64,000 nucleotides of DNA. Origin: Sandaracinobacter neustonicus. Lineage in GTDB: Bacteria; Pseudomonadota; Alphaproteobacteria; Sphingomonadales; Sphingomonadaceae. Location: positions 1 through 64,000 of the forward strand of contig NZ_VFSU01000032.1 of the NCBI RefSeq assembly GCF_006385875.1, read 5' to 3'. The position numbers and the translations under genes were made by a program. Of this stretch, positions 17,590 through 28,379 are shown piece after piece; position 1 is the stretch's first letter, and the number at the start of each line of letters is the position of its first letter. The notes beneath the pieces are model-generated. The model ran no database searches, was not told where the DNA came from, and saw only the letters and a list, made by a program, of their open reading frames with translations.

Positions 17590-18492
17590 ATGATCTACCT
17601 GCCCACCATCAAGCAGCTGCAATATCTGGTCGCGCTGCACCGCACCCGCCATTTCGGCAAGGCGGCGGAGGATTGCTACGTCACCCAATCCACCCTCTCG
17701 GCAGGCCTGCGCGAACTGGAAACGCTGCTGGGCGTCACGCTGGTGGAGCGCAACCGCCGCGTGGTGCGCTTCACCCCGCTGGGCGAGGCCGTGGTGCAGC
17801 GCGCATGGCGCTTGCTGGCCGAAGCCGATTCCATCGCCGAACTCGCCCGCGCCGCCGGGCAGCCGCTGGCCAGCGAGCTGCGCCTCGGCGTCATCCCCAC
17901 CATCGCGCCCTTCCTGCTGCCCGCGCTGCTGCCGGGCTTACGCGCGCAATGGCCCGAACTGAAGCTCTACCTGCGCGAAGAGCAATCCGGCCCCGCCTGC
18001 GAGGCGCTGGGGCGCGGCCAGCTGGATTGCCTGTTGCTGGCGCTGCCCTACAGCTGCGGCGAGATCGAATATGAACCGCTGTTCGACGATCCCATCCGCT
18101 TCGCCTTCCACCCCGACGACCTGCCCGACCCGCCCGCCAGCATCGCGCCGGACGGCATCGACGAAGCCCGCCTGCTGCTGCTGGAAGACGGCCACTGCCT
18201 GAAAGACCATGCCCTCGCCGCCTGCAGCCGCGCCACCTTCCGCCCGGACCAGTCCGTGCTGGGCACCTCGCTGCACACGCTGGTGCAAATGGTGGAAAAC
18301 CGCATCGGCATGACCCTGCTGCCGCAAATGGCCATCGACGCCGGAATCCTCAGCAACACCGCCATCCAAACCCGCCCACTGGCCAGCCCGGACGCCAAAC
18401 GCACCATCGCACTGGCATGGCGGCCCTCCAGCCCGCGCGCGGAGGAGTATCGGTTGTTCGCGCAGGCGCTGAAGGAGGCGCGGGTGGGGTAG
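17590..18492 (+). CDS. oxyR: LysR-family regulator, OxyR type
   Basis: Peroxide-sensing transcription factor, 300 aa. The N-terminal winged helix (LPTIKQLQYLVALHRTRHFG, then QSTLSAGLRELETLLGVTLVER, residues 3-60) is LysR-type. The redox pair of OxyR is present: LLLEDGHCLKDHALAAC, with the two cysteines 9 residues apart as in the E. coli protein (Cys199/Cys208). No catalase or peroxiredoxin gene is adjacent in the window, so its targets lie elsewhere. Start chosen at the ATG giving MIYLPTIKQ, the usual OxyR N terminus. Confidence 0.88.
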   Translation: MIYLPTIKQLQYLVALHRTRHFGKAAEDCYVTQSTLSAGLRELETLLGVTLVERNRRVVRFTPLGEAVVQRAWRLLAEADSIAELARAAGQPLASELRLGVIPTIAPFLLPALLPGLRAQWPELKLYLREEQSGPACEALGRGQLDCLLLALPYSCGEIEYEPLFDDPIRFAFHPDDLPDPPASIAPDGIDEARLLLLEDGHCLKDHALAACSRATFRPDQSVLGTSLHTLVQMVENRIGMTLLPQMAIDAGILSNTAIQTRPLASPDAKRTIALAWRPSSPRAEEYRLFAQALKEARVG

Positions 18493-18505
18493 CGCGTTAC
18501 GGCTT

Positions 18506-18700
18506 TTATGCCTCCGGCGGCCAAGGGCTTCGCCCTTGGAACCCAGCAGGGAAATGATTTCCCTGCACCCTCGATATTTGTGTCGCGCCGAAACCCCAAC
18601 GATGTGCGTGTGATCAACTTTGATTGCCTGCGGCGCACCGCAGCCCTCTCCCCCTGCAAGGGGGAGAGTTGGAGAGGGGGTGTCACCGCCGGGTGTGATC
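18506..18700 (+). repeat. interspersed composite repeat, copy A
   Basis: Between oxyR and a PanE-like gene lies a mosaic of palindromic modules: CCTCCGGCGG, CAAGGGCTTCGCCCTTG, GCAGGGAAATGATTTCCCTGC split across its hairpin, a spacer with TTGATTGCCTGCGGCGC, and CTCTCCCCCTGCAAGGGGGAGAG followed by GGAGAGGGGGTGTCACCGCCGG. The same modules recur in the same order at 53.7 kb and inverted at 57.4 kb. No coding potential seen. It may act as a transcriptional end signal for the convergent genes. Confidence 0.8.
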
Positions 18701-18721
18701 CACAACATCCCCAGCCCGACT

Positions 18722-19744
18722 TCAACCCCGCTTCGCCGCCTTCAGCTCCGCATACAGCGCCTTCGCCGGGATCGGCGGCGCGCCCTGCTCGGCGGCCTTC
18801 ACCAGTTGCACCATCCGCGCGCTCACCGGCGCTTTCCGGCCCAGCCGCTGCGCCAGCCGCACCACTTCGCCTTGCAGATAATCCACTTCCGTCGGGCGGC
18901 CGCGTGCCAGATCATCCGCCATGGAGGAACGGGCGTGCGGATCGACCCGCACCTTGCCGCCCCCGGCTGCCGCCATCACATAGCCATAGAGCGCGTCCGG
19001 CAGGCTCATGATTTGTGGCATCAGCTTCAGCGGCATGGCGATGGCATCCACCGGGGTGATTCCGGCGGCCTCCACCAGCTTCAGCCCTTCGGCCACGGAA
19101 AGCGCCCATGAGCGGCGATAATCCCGCTGCCGCAATTGCTCGGCAAGGCTGACGCCGGAGAGCGCGTTCACCGCATTGTTCAGGTTCACCAGCAGCTTGC
19201 CCCACTGCACGCCGACGATGTTGGAGCTTTTCGTCAGCGGGAACGAACGGCCGATCAGCGGCTCGAACGGGGCCAGCGCCGGGCTGTCCTCCACCACCAG
19301 CCCACCGCCGGTGCCGCGGTGGAAATGCGCCGGGCCGCGCTGCGCCACGTTGAAGGGCACCATCCCGGCCAGCACTGTGCGGCCGGGTAGGGCGGCGCGC
19401 AGCACGTCCGGGTTGGAAACGCCGTTTTGCAGGCTGATGATCAGCGCGCCCGGCGGCGCATGCGCTGCGATTGCGGCAGCGGCGTCTGCCGTCTGCATGC
19501 TTTTCACCGTGACGAGTACCAGATCGGCCCCGGCCAGCGCGGCCGGATCGGCGGTGCGGGTGAAGCCGCTGATCGTTTCGTCCAGCCCGTCCACGTCCGT
19601 CAGCCGCACGCCATCGGCCAGCGCATCCAGCATCGAAGGCCGCCCGATCAGCGCGACATCCGCATCGCGCGCCAGCAGGCCGCCGACATAGATGCCGATC
19701 ATCCCCGCCCCGAAAACTGCGACTTTTGCCTGCTCGCTCACCAT
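18722..19744 (-). CDS. 2-dehydropantoate 2-reductase family protein (PanE/ApbA)
   Basis: NADPH-dependent ketopantoate reductase-like enzyme, 340 aa. The N-terminal Rossmann motif VAVFGAGMIGIYVGGLLA (residues about 8-25), LVTVKSMQTADAA and SLQNGVSN (about 105) are typical, as is the C-terminal helical domain with GKLLVNLNNAVNALSG (Lys and Asn of the active site). The usual role is ketopantoate to pantoate in pantothenate/CoA synthesis, but PanE paralogues with other substrates are common, so I leave the symbol open. Confidence 0.82.
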   Translation of the reverse strand: MVSEQAKVAVFGAGMIGIYVGGLLARDADVALIGRPSMLDALADGVRLTDVDGLDETISGFTRTADPAALAGADLVLVTVKSMQTADAAAAIAAHAPPGALIISLQNGVSNPDVLRAALPGRTVLAGMVPFNVAQRGPAHFHRGTGGGLVVEDSPALAPFEPLIGRSFPLTKSSNIVGVQWGKLLVNLNNAVNALSGVSLAEQLRQRDYRRSWALSVAEGLKLVEAAGITPVDAIAMPLKLMPQIMSLPDALYGYVMAAAGGGKVRVDPHARSSMADDLARGRPTEVDYLQGEVVRLAQRLGRKAPVSARMVQLVKAAEQGAPPIPAKALYAELKAAKRG

Positions 19745-19800
19745 TGCCTCTCCCGCATTGCCATGCCTATTTGCCCGGCATTGACGCGAGGGAGAAGCTG

Positions 19801-20775
<975 letters not shown>

Positions 20776-20782
20776 TCGAGGA

Positions 20783-20803
20783 TCGATGAGGAAGACTCAT
20801 CGA
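20783..20803. terminator. hairpin between convergent genes
   Basis: TCGATGAG-GAAGA-CTCATCGA forms an 8-bp perfect stem 8 bases after the quinone reductase stop, ahead of the converging moaE. No U-run follows, so termination is plausible but unproven. Confidence 0.4.
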
Positions 20804-20859
20804 GTTCGGCTTCTCGGCCGGCGTGCAGTCGCGCTTGCGGCGTACCGTCGGAAATGGCC

Positions 20860-21285
20860 TCAATCCCAGCGCGCGGCGGCCTGTTCGTCGCTGTCGCGCG
20901 CGTCCACCCAGCCGAGCGCGTCTTTCTTCCAGAAGGGCGCGCGGGTTTTCAGCCAGTCCATCAGAAACTCGCACGCCTCGAACGCTGCGCGGCGGTGGCT
21001 GCTGGCGGTGAGGACGAGCACGATCGGCTCCCCCACGGCCAGCGGCCCATGGCGGTGGACGATGATCGCGCCGATCAGCGGCCAACGGGCGCGGGCATCC
21101 GCCAGCAGCGCCTCCATCTCCCGCTCGGCCATGCCGGGATAATGTTCCAGCAGCAGTGGCGCATCGCGCACCTGCCCGGTGAAACTGACGACCGCGCCGA
21201 CTTCCGGGGTGAGAGCCGACAGCCGCGCCTGCTCCGCGCCGATCTCGAACGGCCCGGCCTGCACCCGAACCTCGAACAGGCTCAT
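20860..21285 (-). CDS. moaE: molybdopterin synthase catalytic subunit MoaE
   Basis: Large subunit of molybdopterin synthase, which with MoaD thiocarboxylate adds sulfur to cPMP. The 141 aa show GAVVSFTGQVRD (about 33-44), LEHYPGMAEREM, IIVHRHGPLAVGEPIVLV and the catalytic AFEACEFLMDWLKTRAPFWKKD with its essential lysines. The start overlaps the moaD stop by 4 bases, ensuring paired synthesis of the two subunits. The upstream frame extension to 21345 is inside moaD and is rejected. Confidence 0.95.
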   Translation of the reverse strand: MSLFEVRVQAGPFEIGAEQARLSALTPEVGAVVSFTGQVRDAPLLLEHYPGMAEREMEALLADARARWPLIGAIIVHRHGPLAVGEPIVLVLTASSHRRAAFEACEFLMDWLKTRAPFWKKDALGWVDARDSDEQAAARWD

Positions 21286-21536
21286 CCGCCCGTCACCGGC
21301 GGGAACAGCGCCAGTTCGTCGCCCGGCGACACCAGCGCGTCCCAACCGACTTGCTGCTGGTTCAGCGCCAGCCGCAGCCGCGACAGGTCGGTCAGCGCCT
21401 CGGCATGGCCTGCGGACAGGGCGCGTAACTTCGCCGCCAACTCCCCGGCGGGCAGCGACTGTGTCAGCGGATACTCTTCCCCGGAAAGCCCGATCCGTTC
21501 ACGGACCCAGGCGAAATAGACCAGCCTCACGCTCAC
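21282..21536 (-). CDS. moaD: molybdopterin synthase sulfur carrier subunit MoaD
   Basis: Ubiquitin-like sulfur carrier of 84 aa that ends in the required Gly-Gly (LFPPVTGG), which is thiocarboxylated and inserted into MoaE. N-terminal beta strand VRLVYFAWVRERIG is typical. It sits between pgsA and moaE with 4-base overlaps on both sides, so pgsA, moaD and moaE are translated as a unit, an arrangement often seen in Alphaproteobacteria. Confidence 0.93.
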   Translation of the reverse strand: MSVRLVYFAWVRERIGLSGEEYPLTQSLPAGELAAKLRALSAGHAEALTDLSRLRLALNQQQVGWDALVSPGDELALFPPVTGG

Positions 21537-22117
21537 CCGGAGGTGCCCGGAACCTCAGACGTCATATGCTTCAGGCCGATGCGCAGATAATCCCAGCCCG
21601 TCACCAGCGTCAGAACGCCCGCCAGCCACAGGGTGACGATGCCCACGGGCTGGGCGGGCAGGGCAGGCCACCAGTGCGCACTGGCGGGTGCAAGGATCAA
21701 CGCGCCCAGCGACACCATCTGGAAGGTGGTTTTCCACTTGGCCAGCTGGCTGACAGGCAGGCTGACACGCGCCGTCGCCAGAAATTCGCGCAGGCCCGAA
21801 ACCGTGATCTCGCGCAGGATGATCACCAGCGCCGGAATCACATGCCAGCCAACGATATTGTCATTGTGGATCAGCATCACGATCACGGCGGCGACCATGA
21901 TTTTGTCTGCCACCGGGTCCAGAAACACGCCCAATTTGGAAACCGTGCCTTGCGCGCGGGCCAGATAGCCGTCGATGTAATCGGTGATGCCCGCCAGACA
22001 GTAGAGCAGAAAGGCCGCCGTATAGCCCACCCAGCTGGCGTTCCACATCAGGATCACGAACAGCGGAACCGCGAAGATTCGGCTGAGGGTCAGCAGATTG
22101 GGGAGGCTGGACAGCAT
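21533..22117 (-). CDS. pgsA: CDP-diacylglycerol-glycerol-3-phosphate 3-phosphatidyltransferase
   Basis: Integral membrane enzyme making phosphatidylglycerol phosphate from CDP-diacylglycerol. The 194 aa have about five membrane helices and the CDP-alcohol phosphotransferase motif D-G-x2-A-R-x8-G-x3-D-x3-D: DYIDGYLARAQGTVSK followed by LGVFLDPVADKI (residues about 47-73). First gene of the pgsA-moaD-moaE unit and divergent from the nitroreductase gene. Confidence 0.93.
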   Translation of the reverse strand: MLSSLPNLLTLSRIFAVPLFVILMWNASWVGYTAAFLLYCLAGITDYIDGYLARAQGTVSKLGVFLDPVADKIMVAAVIVMLIHNDNIVGWHVIPALVIILREITVSGLREFLATARVSLPVSQLAKWKTTFQMVSLGALILAPASAHWWPALPAQPVGIVTLWLAGVLTLVTGWDYLRIGLKHMTSEVPGTSG

Positions 22118-22168
22118 GGCCCACCCTTAGGCAATCCAGAGCGAGCAAACAACCATGGGGATGCCGAG

Positions 22169-22852
22169 ATGACAGCTGCAACAAGCGTATCCGAAGCCGT
22201 GGCCAGCCGCCGCTCTGTGCGTGGCTTCCTGTCCACGCCTGTGGAGGCTGATGCGATCCGCCGCGTGGTGGAAAAAGCGGCGCGCGCGCCGTCGGGCGGC
22301 AATGTGCAGCCATGGCATATCGATGTGGTAGCCGGGCCGAAGCTGGACGAGCTGAAGACCATCATGGCCGCGCGGGTGGCGGAAGCGCCCAAGGGCGAGC
22401 CGACGGATTATGATATCTACCCCAAGGAGTTGCCTGCGCCCTATCGCGATTACCGCTTTGAATTGGGCGAGGATATGTATGCCAGCCTCGGTATCCCGCG
22501 CGAAGACAAGCTGGCGCGGCTGATGTGGTTCGCCCGCAACTACCAGTTCTTCGGCGCGCCGCTGGCGCTGTTCTGCTCGGTTCAGCGCACCATGGGGCCG
22601 CCGCAATGGTCTGACCTTGGCATGTATCTGCAAACGCTGATGCTGCTGCTGCGCGAAGAGGGGCTGGATAGCTGCGCGCAGGAATGCTGGGCGATCTACC
22701 CGGAAACGATCAGCCAGTTCCTGAACCTGCCGGACGGGCGGATGCTGTTCTGCGGCATGTCCATCGGCTATGCGGACGAGGCGGACCCGGCCAACAAGTT
22801 CAAGGCAAAGCGCGCCCCGCTGGACGCGTTCGCGACCTTCCACGGCATTTAG
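22169..22852 (+). CDS. nitroreductase family oxidoreductase
   Basis: Probable FMN-dependent NAD(P)H oxidoreductase of 227 aa. N-terminal SRRSVRGFLSTPVEADAIRRVV and APSGGNVQPWHIDVV (about 12-53) bind FMN phosphate, and SCAQECWAIYPETI plus the final MSIGYADEADPANKFKAKR are characteristic. The substrate (nitroaromatic, quinone or other) is unknown. I start at ATG 22169; in-frame sequence upstream overlaps pgsA on the other strand and is not conserved. Confidence 0.86.
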   Translation: MTAATSVSEAVASRRSVRGFLSTPVEADAIRRVVEKAARAPSGGNVQPWHIDVVAGPKLDELKTIMAARVAEAPKGEPTDYDIYPKELPAPYRDYRFELGEDMYASLGIPREDKLARLMWFARNYQFFGAPLALFCSVQRTMGPPQWSDLGMYLQTLMLLLREEGLDSCAQECWAIYPETISQFLNLPDGRMLFCGMSIGYADEADPANKFKAKRAPLDAFATFHGI

Positions 22853-22906
22853 GACAATCCGGCGCAATTGCCGGGGGTTGAAGCAGGGCCTATCTCTGCT
22901 TCAGCC

Positions 22907-25237
22907 ATGACGCACGCGCAGCATCACCACCCCGACCCGGACGCCGACGCGACCGTGAAAGACCCTGTCTGCGGCATGACCGTGGACCCGGCTAAAACGC
23001 CGCACCATGCTCGGTATGAGGGGCAGGATTATCATTTTTGCGGAGCGGGTTGCCGAACAAAGTTCATTGCCGATCCGAGCAAGTATCTGGCGAGGACGCC
23101 GCTGGCGCAGGATGCGCCCCCAGGTGCCATCTGGACCTGCCCGATGCACCCGGAAATCCGGCAGGATCATGCCGGAAGCTGCCCCATCTGCGGCATGGCG
23201 CTGGAACCATTGCTGATCTCGGCCGACAGCGGTCCGAACCCCGAACTGGCGGACATGACGCGCCGCTTCCGCATCGCACTGGCGCTGGCGTTGCCGGTTT
23301 TCCTGCTGGAAATGGGCGGGCATCTGATTCCGGCGCTGCACCATCTGCTGCCGCCGCGCATCTCTGGCTGGGTGCAGTTCCTGCTGGCGACTCCGGTGGT
23401 TCTGTGGGCGGGCTGGCCCTTCTTCCAGCGCGGCTGGCAATCGGTGAAAACGCGCAATCTCAACATGTTCACGCTGATCGCCATGGGCACCGGCGTGGCA
23501 TGGAGCTACAGCGTGGTCGCGCTGTTCCTGCCCGGCCTTTTCCCGGAGACATTCCGGGCAGCGGATGGCAGCGTCGCCGTCTATTTCGAAGCGGCGGCGG
23601 TGATCACCGTTCTGGTGCTGCTGGGGCAGGTGCTGGAGTTGCGCGCGCGGGACCAGACCAGCGGCGCGATCCGGGCGCTGCTGGATCTCGCGCCGAAAAC
23701 CGCGCGCCGCATCGCAGCTGACGGCAGCGAAGCCGACGTGCCGCTGGGCGAGTTGCTCGCAGGTGACAGGCTGAGGGTGCGGCCGGGAGAGAAGGTGCCG
23801 GTGGACGGCGTGGTGGAGGAAGGCCGCTCCACGCTGGACGAATCGCTGATCACGGGCGAATCCATGCCGGTCAGCCGCGCCGTCGGCGAAAAAGTGATTG
23901 CGGGCACGCTGAACCAGACGGGCGCGCTGCTGATCCGCGCGGAGGGCGTGGGGGCGGACACCATGCTCTCGCGCATCGTGCAGATGGTGGCGGACGCGCA
24001 GCGATCGCGCGCGCCGATTCAGCGGCTGGCGGACCAAGTGGCGGGTTGGTTCGTGCCGCTGGTGATCCTGATCGCGCTGCTGGCGTTCGCGGCATGGGGA
24101 ATCTGGGGGCCGGAACCGCGCTTTGCCCATGGGCTGGTGGCGGCGGTGGCGGTCCTGATCATCGCCTGCCCCTGTGCGCTGGGTCTGGCCACTCCGATGT
24201 CGATCATGGTCGGCGTGGGGCGCGGGGCGCAGCTGGGCGTGCTGGTGCGCAACGCTGAAGCGCTGGAACGGATGGAGAAGGTGGATACGCTGGTCGTCGA
24301 CAAGACCGGCACGCTGACGGAAGGCCGCCCGGCGCTGGTGGCGCTGAGGCCCGCGCCCGGTTTCGACGAAGCGGAGCTGCTGCGCCTTGCCGCCGCGGTG
24401 GAGGCCGCCTCTGAACACCCGCTTGCGCTGGCGATTGTGCAGACCGCGAACGCGCGCGGACTGGCGCTGCCGACTGTCAGCGATTTCGATTCGCCCATCG
24501 GGCGGGGCGTGACGGGCACGGTGGAGGGCCATGTAATCCGGCTGGGCAATGCGTCGTTTCTGGCAGGGGAGGGCATCGACACCTCCGCGCTGGCCGAGGC
24601 GGCGGAGGCGCTGCGCAAGGATGGCGCGACGGCGATCTATATGGCCGTCGACGGCAAGGCTGCCGCTGTGTTCGCCATCGCCGATCCGGTGAAGGCCAGC
24701 ACGCCCGAAGCGCTGAAGGCGCTGCGTGCAGAGGGCGTACGCATCGTCATGCTGACGGGCGACAACCGCACCACAGCGCAGGCCGTCGCGGCGAAGCTGG
24801 GCATTGACGAGGTGGAGGCCGAAGTGCTGCCGGACGGCAAAAGCGCCGTGATCGCCCGGTTGAAGGCGCAAGGCCGGGTGGTGGCGATGGCCGGAGACGG
24901 GGTGAACGACGCCCCGGCGCTGGCGGCGGCCGATGTCGGCATCGCCATGGGCACCGGCACTGATGTCGCCATCGAAAGCGCCGGGATCACGCTGTTGAAG
25001 GGTGATCTGACGGGGATCGTCCGGGCGCGGCGGCTGTCGCGCGCCACCATGTCCAACATCCGGCAGAATCTGCTGTTCGCCTTCCTGTATAACGCGGCGG
25101 GCGTGCCGATTGCCGCGGGGCTGCTCTATCCGCAGTTCGGCATCCTGCTGTCGCCGGTGGCGGCGGCAGCCGCTATGGCGCTGTCCTCTGTCAGCGTAGT
25201 GGGCAATGCGCTGCGCCTGCGCAAAACGCCGCTTTAG
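22907..25237 (+). CDS. copA: copper-translocating P-type ATPase with YHS and metal-binding N-terminal domains
   Basis: Exports Cu(I) (or Ag(I)) across the inner membrane. The 776 aa begin with a His-rich stretch and a YHS domain ([10 protein letters not shown] to [11 protein letters not shown], about 18-55). A heavy-metal-binding domain follows (WTCPMHPEI and [10 protein letters not shown]). After these come eight membrane helices, TGES, the CPC ion site ([11 protein letters not shown], about 418), DKTGTLTEG with the phosphorylated Asp (about 464), and GDGVNDAPA (about 662). It has no classical ferredoxin-like HMA domain, placing it with the SilP/CopA-like YHS subgroup. No copper chaperone or CueR-type regulator is adjacent. 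Confidence 0.9.
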   Translation: MTHAQHHHPDPDADATVKDPVCGMTVDPAKTPHHARYEGQDYHFCGAGCRTKFIADPSKYLARTPLAQDAPPGAIWTCPMHPEIRQDHAGSCPICGMALEPLLISADSGPNPELADMTRRFRIALALALPVFLLEMGGHLIPALHHLLPPRISGWVQFLLATPVVLWAGWPFFQRGWQSVKTRNLNMFTLIAMGTGVAWSYSVVALFLPGLFPETFRAADGSVAVYFEAAAVITVLVLLGQVLELRARDQTSGAIRALLDLAPKTARRIAADGSEADVPLGELLAGDRLRVRPGEKVPVDGVVEEGRSTLDESLITGESMPVSRAVGEKVIAGTLNQTGALLIRAEGVGADTMLSRIVQMVADAQRSRAPIQRLADQVAGWFVPLVILIALLAFAAWGIWGPEPRFAHGLVAAVAVLIIACPCALGLATPMSIMVGVGRGAQLGVLVRNAEALERMEKVDTLVVDKTGTLTEGRPALVALRPAPGFDEAELLRLAAAVEAASEHPLALAIVQTANARGLALPTVSDFDSPIGRGVTGTVEGHVIRLGNASFLAGEGIDTSALAEAAEALRKDGATAIYMAVDGKAAAVFAIADPVKASTPEALKALRAEGVRIVMLTGDNRTTAQAVAAKLGIDEVEAEVLPDGKSAVIARLKAQGRVVAMAGDGVNDAPALAAADVGIAMGTGTDVAIESAGITLLKGDLTGIVRARRLSRATMSNIRQNLLFAFLYNAAGVPIAAGLLYPQFGILLSPVAAAAAMALSSVSVVGNALRLRKTPL

Positions 25238-25282
25238 GCAGCCATGCACGGGCACGCGTTGCCGCACGGCGCGTGACAGCCT

Positions 25283-26230
25283 ATGTGCGATGACATGAGC
25301 GAACAGCCCGCAGCAACGCCCCGCGTGCGCAAGCCGGATTGGCTGCGCGTGCGCGCGCCCACCTCCGCCGCCATTGCCGAAACGCGGCAGCTGATGCGCC
25401 GGCTGAAGCTGAACACCGTGTGCGAGGAAGCCGCCTGCCCCAATCTGGGCGAATGCTGGCAGCAGAAGCATGCGACAGTGATGATTCTGGGCGATACCTG
25501 CACGCGTGCCTGCGCTTTCTGCAACGTGAAAACGGGGATGCCCAACAAGGTGGACCCGCTGGAGCCGGTGCATGTGGCGGAAGCCGCAGGCGAAATGGGC
25601 CTGTCGCACATCGTCATCACCTCGGTGGACCGGGACGATCTGGCGGACGGCGGCGCAACGCAATTCGTGCGGGTGATCACAGAGCTGCGCAAGCGCGCGC
25701 CGAACACCACGATCGAGATCCTGACCCCGGATTTCCGCAACAAGGCGAACGAGGCGGTGGCCCGCATCGTCGATGCCCGGCCGGATGTGTACAACCATAA
25801 TCTGGAAACGGTTCCAAGGCTTTACCCCACGATCCGCCCCGGCGCGCGTTACTATCACTCGCTGCGACTGCTGGAGCAGGTAAAGCGGCTGGACCCGACG
25901 ATCTTCACCAAGTCCGGCCTGATGGTTGGGCTGGGCGAGGAACGCATGGAACTGCATCAGGTGATGGACGACATGCGCACCGCCGACATCGATTTCCTGA
26001 CCATCGGCCAATATCTGCAACCCACCCCGCGCCACGCGAAGGTGGTGGAGTTCGTGGAGCCGAAGGCCTTCGCCAGCTATGCCGCGATTGGCCGCGCCAA
26101 GGGCTTCCTGCTGGTCGCCTCCAGCCCGCTCACGCGTTCCAGCTATCATGCAGGTGACGATTTCGCGAAACTGCAGGCCGCGCGGCGCGCCAAGCATGCG
26201 CCGAAGGAAGGCGCGCTTGCCACGGCATAG
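25283..26230 (+). CDS. lipA: lipoyl synthase LipA
   Basis: Radical SAM enzyme inserting two sulfur atoms into octanoyl-protein. The 315 aa show the N-terminal auxiliary cluster cysteines ([12 protein letters not shown], about 52-63), the radical SAM CxxxCxxC ([15 protein letters not shown], about 78) and the C-terminal [18 protein letters not shown] with the RSSYHA cluster-binding motif. A second ATG four codons in (25295) is an alternative start. It is followed with overlap by a RatA-like gene, a common alphaproteobacterial pair. Confidence 0.96.
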   Translation: MCDDMSEQPAATPRVRKPDWLRVRAPTSAAIAETRQLMRRLKLNTVCEEAACPNLGECWQQKHATVMILGDTCTRACAFCNVKTGMPNKVDPLEPVHVAEAAGEMGLSHIVITSVDRDDLADGGATQFVRVITELRKRAPNTTIEILTPDFRNKANEAVARIVDARPDVYNHNLETVPRLYPTIRPGARYYHSLRLLEQVKRLDPTIFTKSGLMVGLGEERMELHQVMDDMRTADIDFLTIGQYLQPTPRHAKVVEFVEPKAFASYAAIGRAKGFLLVASSPLTRSSYHAGDDFAKLQAARRAKHAPKEGALATA

Positions 26231-26684
26231 CGAAACGAGGCTGCTGCCATGGTCGCCTGAGCAGATGTTCGAGCTGGTGGCGGATGTGCAGCGCTACCCC
26301 GAATTCCTGCCATGGGTGGCGGCCGTGCGGCCGCGCCAGAAGGCGGACGAATTGACGGTGTGGGACATGTCCGTCGGCTTCAAGAGTCTCAGGGAAACCT
26401 TCACCAGCCGGGTGAAGCTGAACCGCGGGCAGCCGGGGCATATCGATGTGGATTATGTCTCAGGCCCGCTAAAGCATCTGCACAATGACTGGTTTTTTCA
26501 TCCCGCGCCCGATGGCGCGACGCGGCTGGAATTCAGCGTCGATTTCGAATTCAAATCGAAGATATTCGAAAAACTTGCAGGCGCTTTCTTCCACGAAGCC
26601 TTCAAACATATGGTGAGCAGCTTCGAAGCGCGGGCGGCCAAGCTCTACGGCAGCAGCAGCCTCAGCGCCACCAGCGCCGCCTGA
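26217..26684 (+). CDS. RatA/COQ10-like START-domain protein
   Basis: Member of the polyketide cyclase/START superfamily related to coenzyme Q-binding COQ10 and RatA, 155 aa. Family features are [20 protein letters not shown], then [12 protein letters not shown] near residue 28, and [20 protein letters not shown] near the end. I prefer a TTG start at 26217: it gives the standard PRHSE N terminus and has a strong Shine-Dalgarno (AAGGAAGG) five bases before it, inside the end of lipA. An ATG at 26196 adds seven basic residues. Probably helps ubiquinone function in respiration; the toxin name in some annotations is not supported here. Confidence 0.8.
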   Translation: MPRHSETRLLPWSPEQMFELVADVQRYPEFLPWVAAVRPRQKADELTVWDMSVGFKSLRETFTSRVKLNRGQPGHIDVDYVSGPLKHLHNDWFFHPAPDGATRLEFSVDFEFKSKIFEKLAGAFFHEAFKHMVSSFEARAAKLYGSSSLSATSAA

Positions 26685-27139
26685 CGGCGGATCTCCGTCC
26701 GCCCCAGATCGCCGAAATGATGCGTGTCGGCCACCACCGGCCCCGCCTTCTGATCCTTGATGGCGCGGGCGAACACGACCGTGCCGACCGGCTTCTTCTC
26801 GGTGCCGCCGCCCGGCCCGGCGATACCGGAAATGGCGACCGCGACATCGGCATGGCTTTTCGCCAGCGCGCCCTGCGCCATCGCCCATGCCGTCGCCTCT
26901 GAAACCGCGCCCAGAGTGGTCAGGATGTCGTCGGAAACGCCCAGCATCTCCGTCTTGGCCTCGTTGGAATAGGTGACATAGGCGCGGTCCACCACGTCCG
27001 ACGCGCCCGGAATCTCTGTCAGCGCGGCGGCCACCAGCCCGCCCGTGCAGCTTTCGGCGGTTGCGACGCGGCGGCCTGCTGCGCGGTTTTCCTCCACAAC
27101 TTTCTGTGCAAGGGCAACCAGTTCGGGGTCGATACTCAT
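26645..27139 (-). CDS. CinA C-terminal domain protein (nicotinamide-nucleotide amidase type)
   Basis: Stand-alone CinA domain of 164 aa. It likely hydrolyses nicotinamide mononucleotide to nicotinate mononucleotide in pyridine salvage (PncC activity). Key motifs: [21 protein letters not shown] with the catalytic Ser (about residue 29), [14 protein letters not shown], and [23 protein letters not shown]. The start overlaps the ispDF stop in ATGA fashion. It converges with the RatA-like gene and overlaps it by 40 bases at the 3' ends. Confidence 0.87.
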   Translation of the reverse strand: MSIDPELVALAQKVVEENRAAGRRVATAESCTGGLVAAALTEIPGASDVVDRAYVTYSNEAKTEMLGVSDDILTTLGAVSEATAWAMAQGALAKSHADVAVAISGIAGPGGGTEKKPVGTVVFARAIKDQKAGPVVADTHHFGDLGRTEIRRQAALVALRLLLP

Positions 27140-28302
27140 ATTTTGCTCCAGCCGGGCAGTCGGATCGTCGCCATTGCCTGCGCCGCCAGCCCCTCGCGCC
27201 GTCCGGTGAAGCCCAGCCCCTCGGTGGTGGTGGCCTTTACGCTGAGGCGCGGGGCGTGATCGTGCAGGATGTCCGCCAGCCGCGCCAGCATGGCGGGCCG
27301 GTGCGGCCCCACTTTGGGCGCTTCGCAGATCAGCGTCACATCCACATGCAGGATGCGGCCGCCTGCCGCCGCCACAAGGCTGGCGGCATGGGCCAGAAAG
27401 CGGTCGGAACTCGCGCCCTTCCACTGCGGGTCGGACGGCGGGAAATGCGTGCCGATATCGCCGTCGCCCAGCGCCCCCAAAACAGCGTCCGTCAGCGCGT
27501 GCAGCCCCACATCGGCATCGCTATGGCCGATCAGCCCGTGCGAATGCGGCACCGGCACGCCGCACAGCCACACATGGTCTCCGGGGCCGAATTTGTGCAC
27601 GTCATAGCCGGAGCCGCTCAGCGTCACCCAGTCCAGCAGCCGCTCGGCCGTTTCGAAATCCTGTGGCAAGGTCACCTTCATCGCTTTCTCGTCGCCGGGC
27701 ACCAGCCGAACCTGATGGCCCGCCGCGCGCAGCACCTCGGCATCGTCTGTGGCCCCTTCCGCCGCCGACGCATGCGCGGCGCGGATCAGCAGGAAATCAA
27801 AGCCTTGCGGGGTCTGCACCCGCCACAGCCCCTCGCGCGGGACTTCGCCTTCGATGCTGTCGCCGCCGCGCCGCAGGCTGTCCACCACGGGCAGAGCAGG
27901 GCAGCTTCCCGGCGCTTCGTTGAGACCGCCCAGCACACGGTCGATCAGGTCGGCCGCCAGCATCGGCCGAGCGGCATCATGGATCAGCACCCGCGCCGGG
28001 TTGCTCGCCGCCAACTGCTCCAGCCCCAGCCGCACGGACTGCTGCCGGGTCGCACCGCCGCGCCCCACCGTCACAGGAAGGCCCGCCAGCAGCGCTTCGG
28101 CGCGCGCTTCCTCGCCCTCGGCCACCACCACATGGATCGGGCCGATGGCGGCATGGCGCGCGAAGGCTTCGGCAGACCAGCGCAGGATGGGCTTGCCGCC
28201 CAGCGTGCGATATTGTTTCGGCACATCGCCGCCGGCGCGCTGGCTGCGCCCGGCCGCCACGATCAGGGCAGCGGCGGCACCGGGTGAGGCATTCGAACTC
28301 AT
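27136..28302 (-). CDS. ispDF: bifunctional IspD/IspF isoprenoid synthesis enzyme
   Basis: Fusion catalysing two steps of the methylerythritol phosphate pathway: CDP-methylerythritol synthesis (IspD, residues about 1-225; [20 protein letters not shown] and [10 protein letters not shown]) and formation of the cyclic diphosphate (IspF, about 230-388; [19 protein letters not shown] with Asp/His zinc ligands, and [19 protein letters not shown]). At 388 aa it fits known fusions of Alphaproteobacteria. Divergent from dusB. Confidence 0.96.
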   Translation of the reverse strand: MSSNASPGAAAALIVAAGRSQRAGGDVPKQYRTLGGKPILRWSAEAFARHAAIGPIHVVVAEGEEARAEALLAGLPVTVGRGGATRQQSVRLGLEQLAASNPARVLIHDAARPMLAADLIDRVLGGLNEAPGSCPALPVVDSLRRGGDSIEGEVPREGLWRVQTPQGFDFLLIRAAHASAAEGATDDAEVLRAAGHQVRLVPGDEKAMKVTLPQDFETAERLLDWVTLSGSGYDVHKFGPGDHVWLCGVPVPHSHGLIGHSDADVGLHALTDAVLGALGDGDIGTHFPPSDPQWKGASSDRFLAHAASLVAAAGGRILHVDVTLICEAPKVGPHRPAMLARLADILHDHAPRLSVKATTTEGLGFTGRREGLAAQAMATIRLPGWSKI

Positions 28303-28379
28303 CGCGCCGCCATAGGCGCTCCCGCTCTTGCCGAAAAGGGGTGGTTCGCCTATGTGCGTGCCTCATTTTTAGGCAGACC

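Noticed and set aside
22901-26197. A 1098-codon open frame on the minus strand opposite copA and lipA
   Set aside because: It lies entirely antisense to two firmly identified genes; the translation is His/Arg/Gln-rich without any domain. Long antisense frames are common at this GC content.
26196-26684. Toxin of a toxin-antitoxin pair (RatA)
   Set aside because: The START-domain family is named RatA in some annotations, but no antitoxin partner is present and the lipA-linked homologues are COQ10-like.
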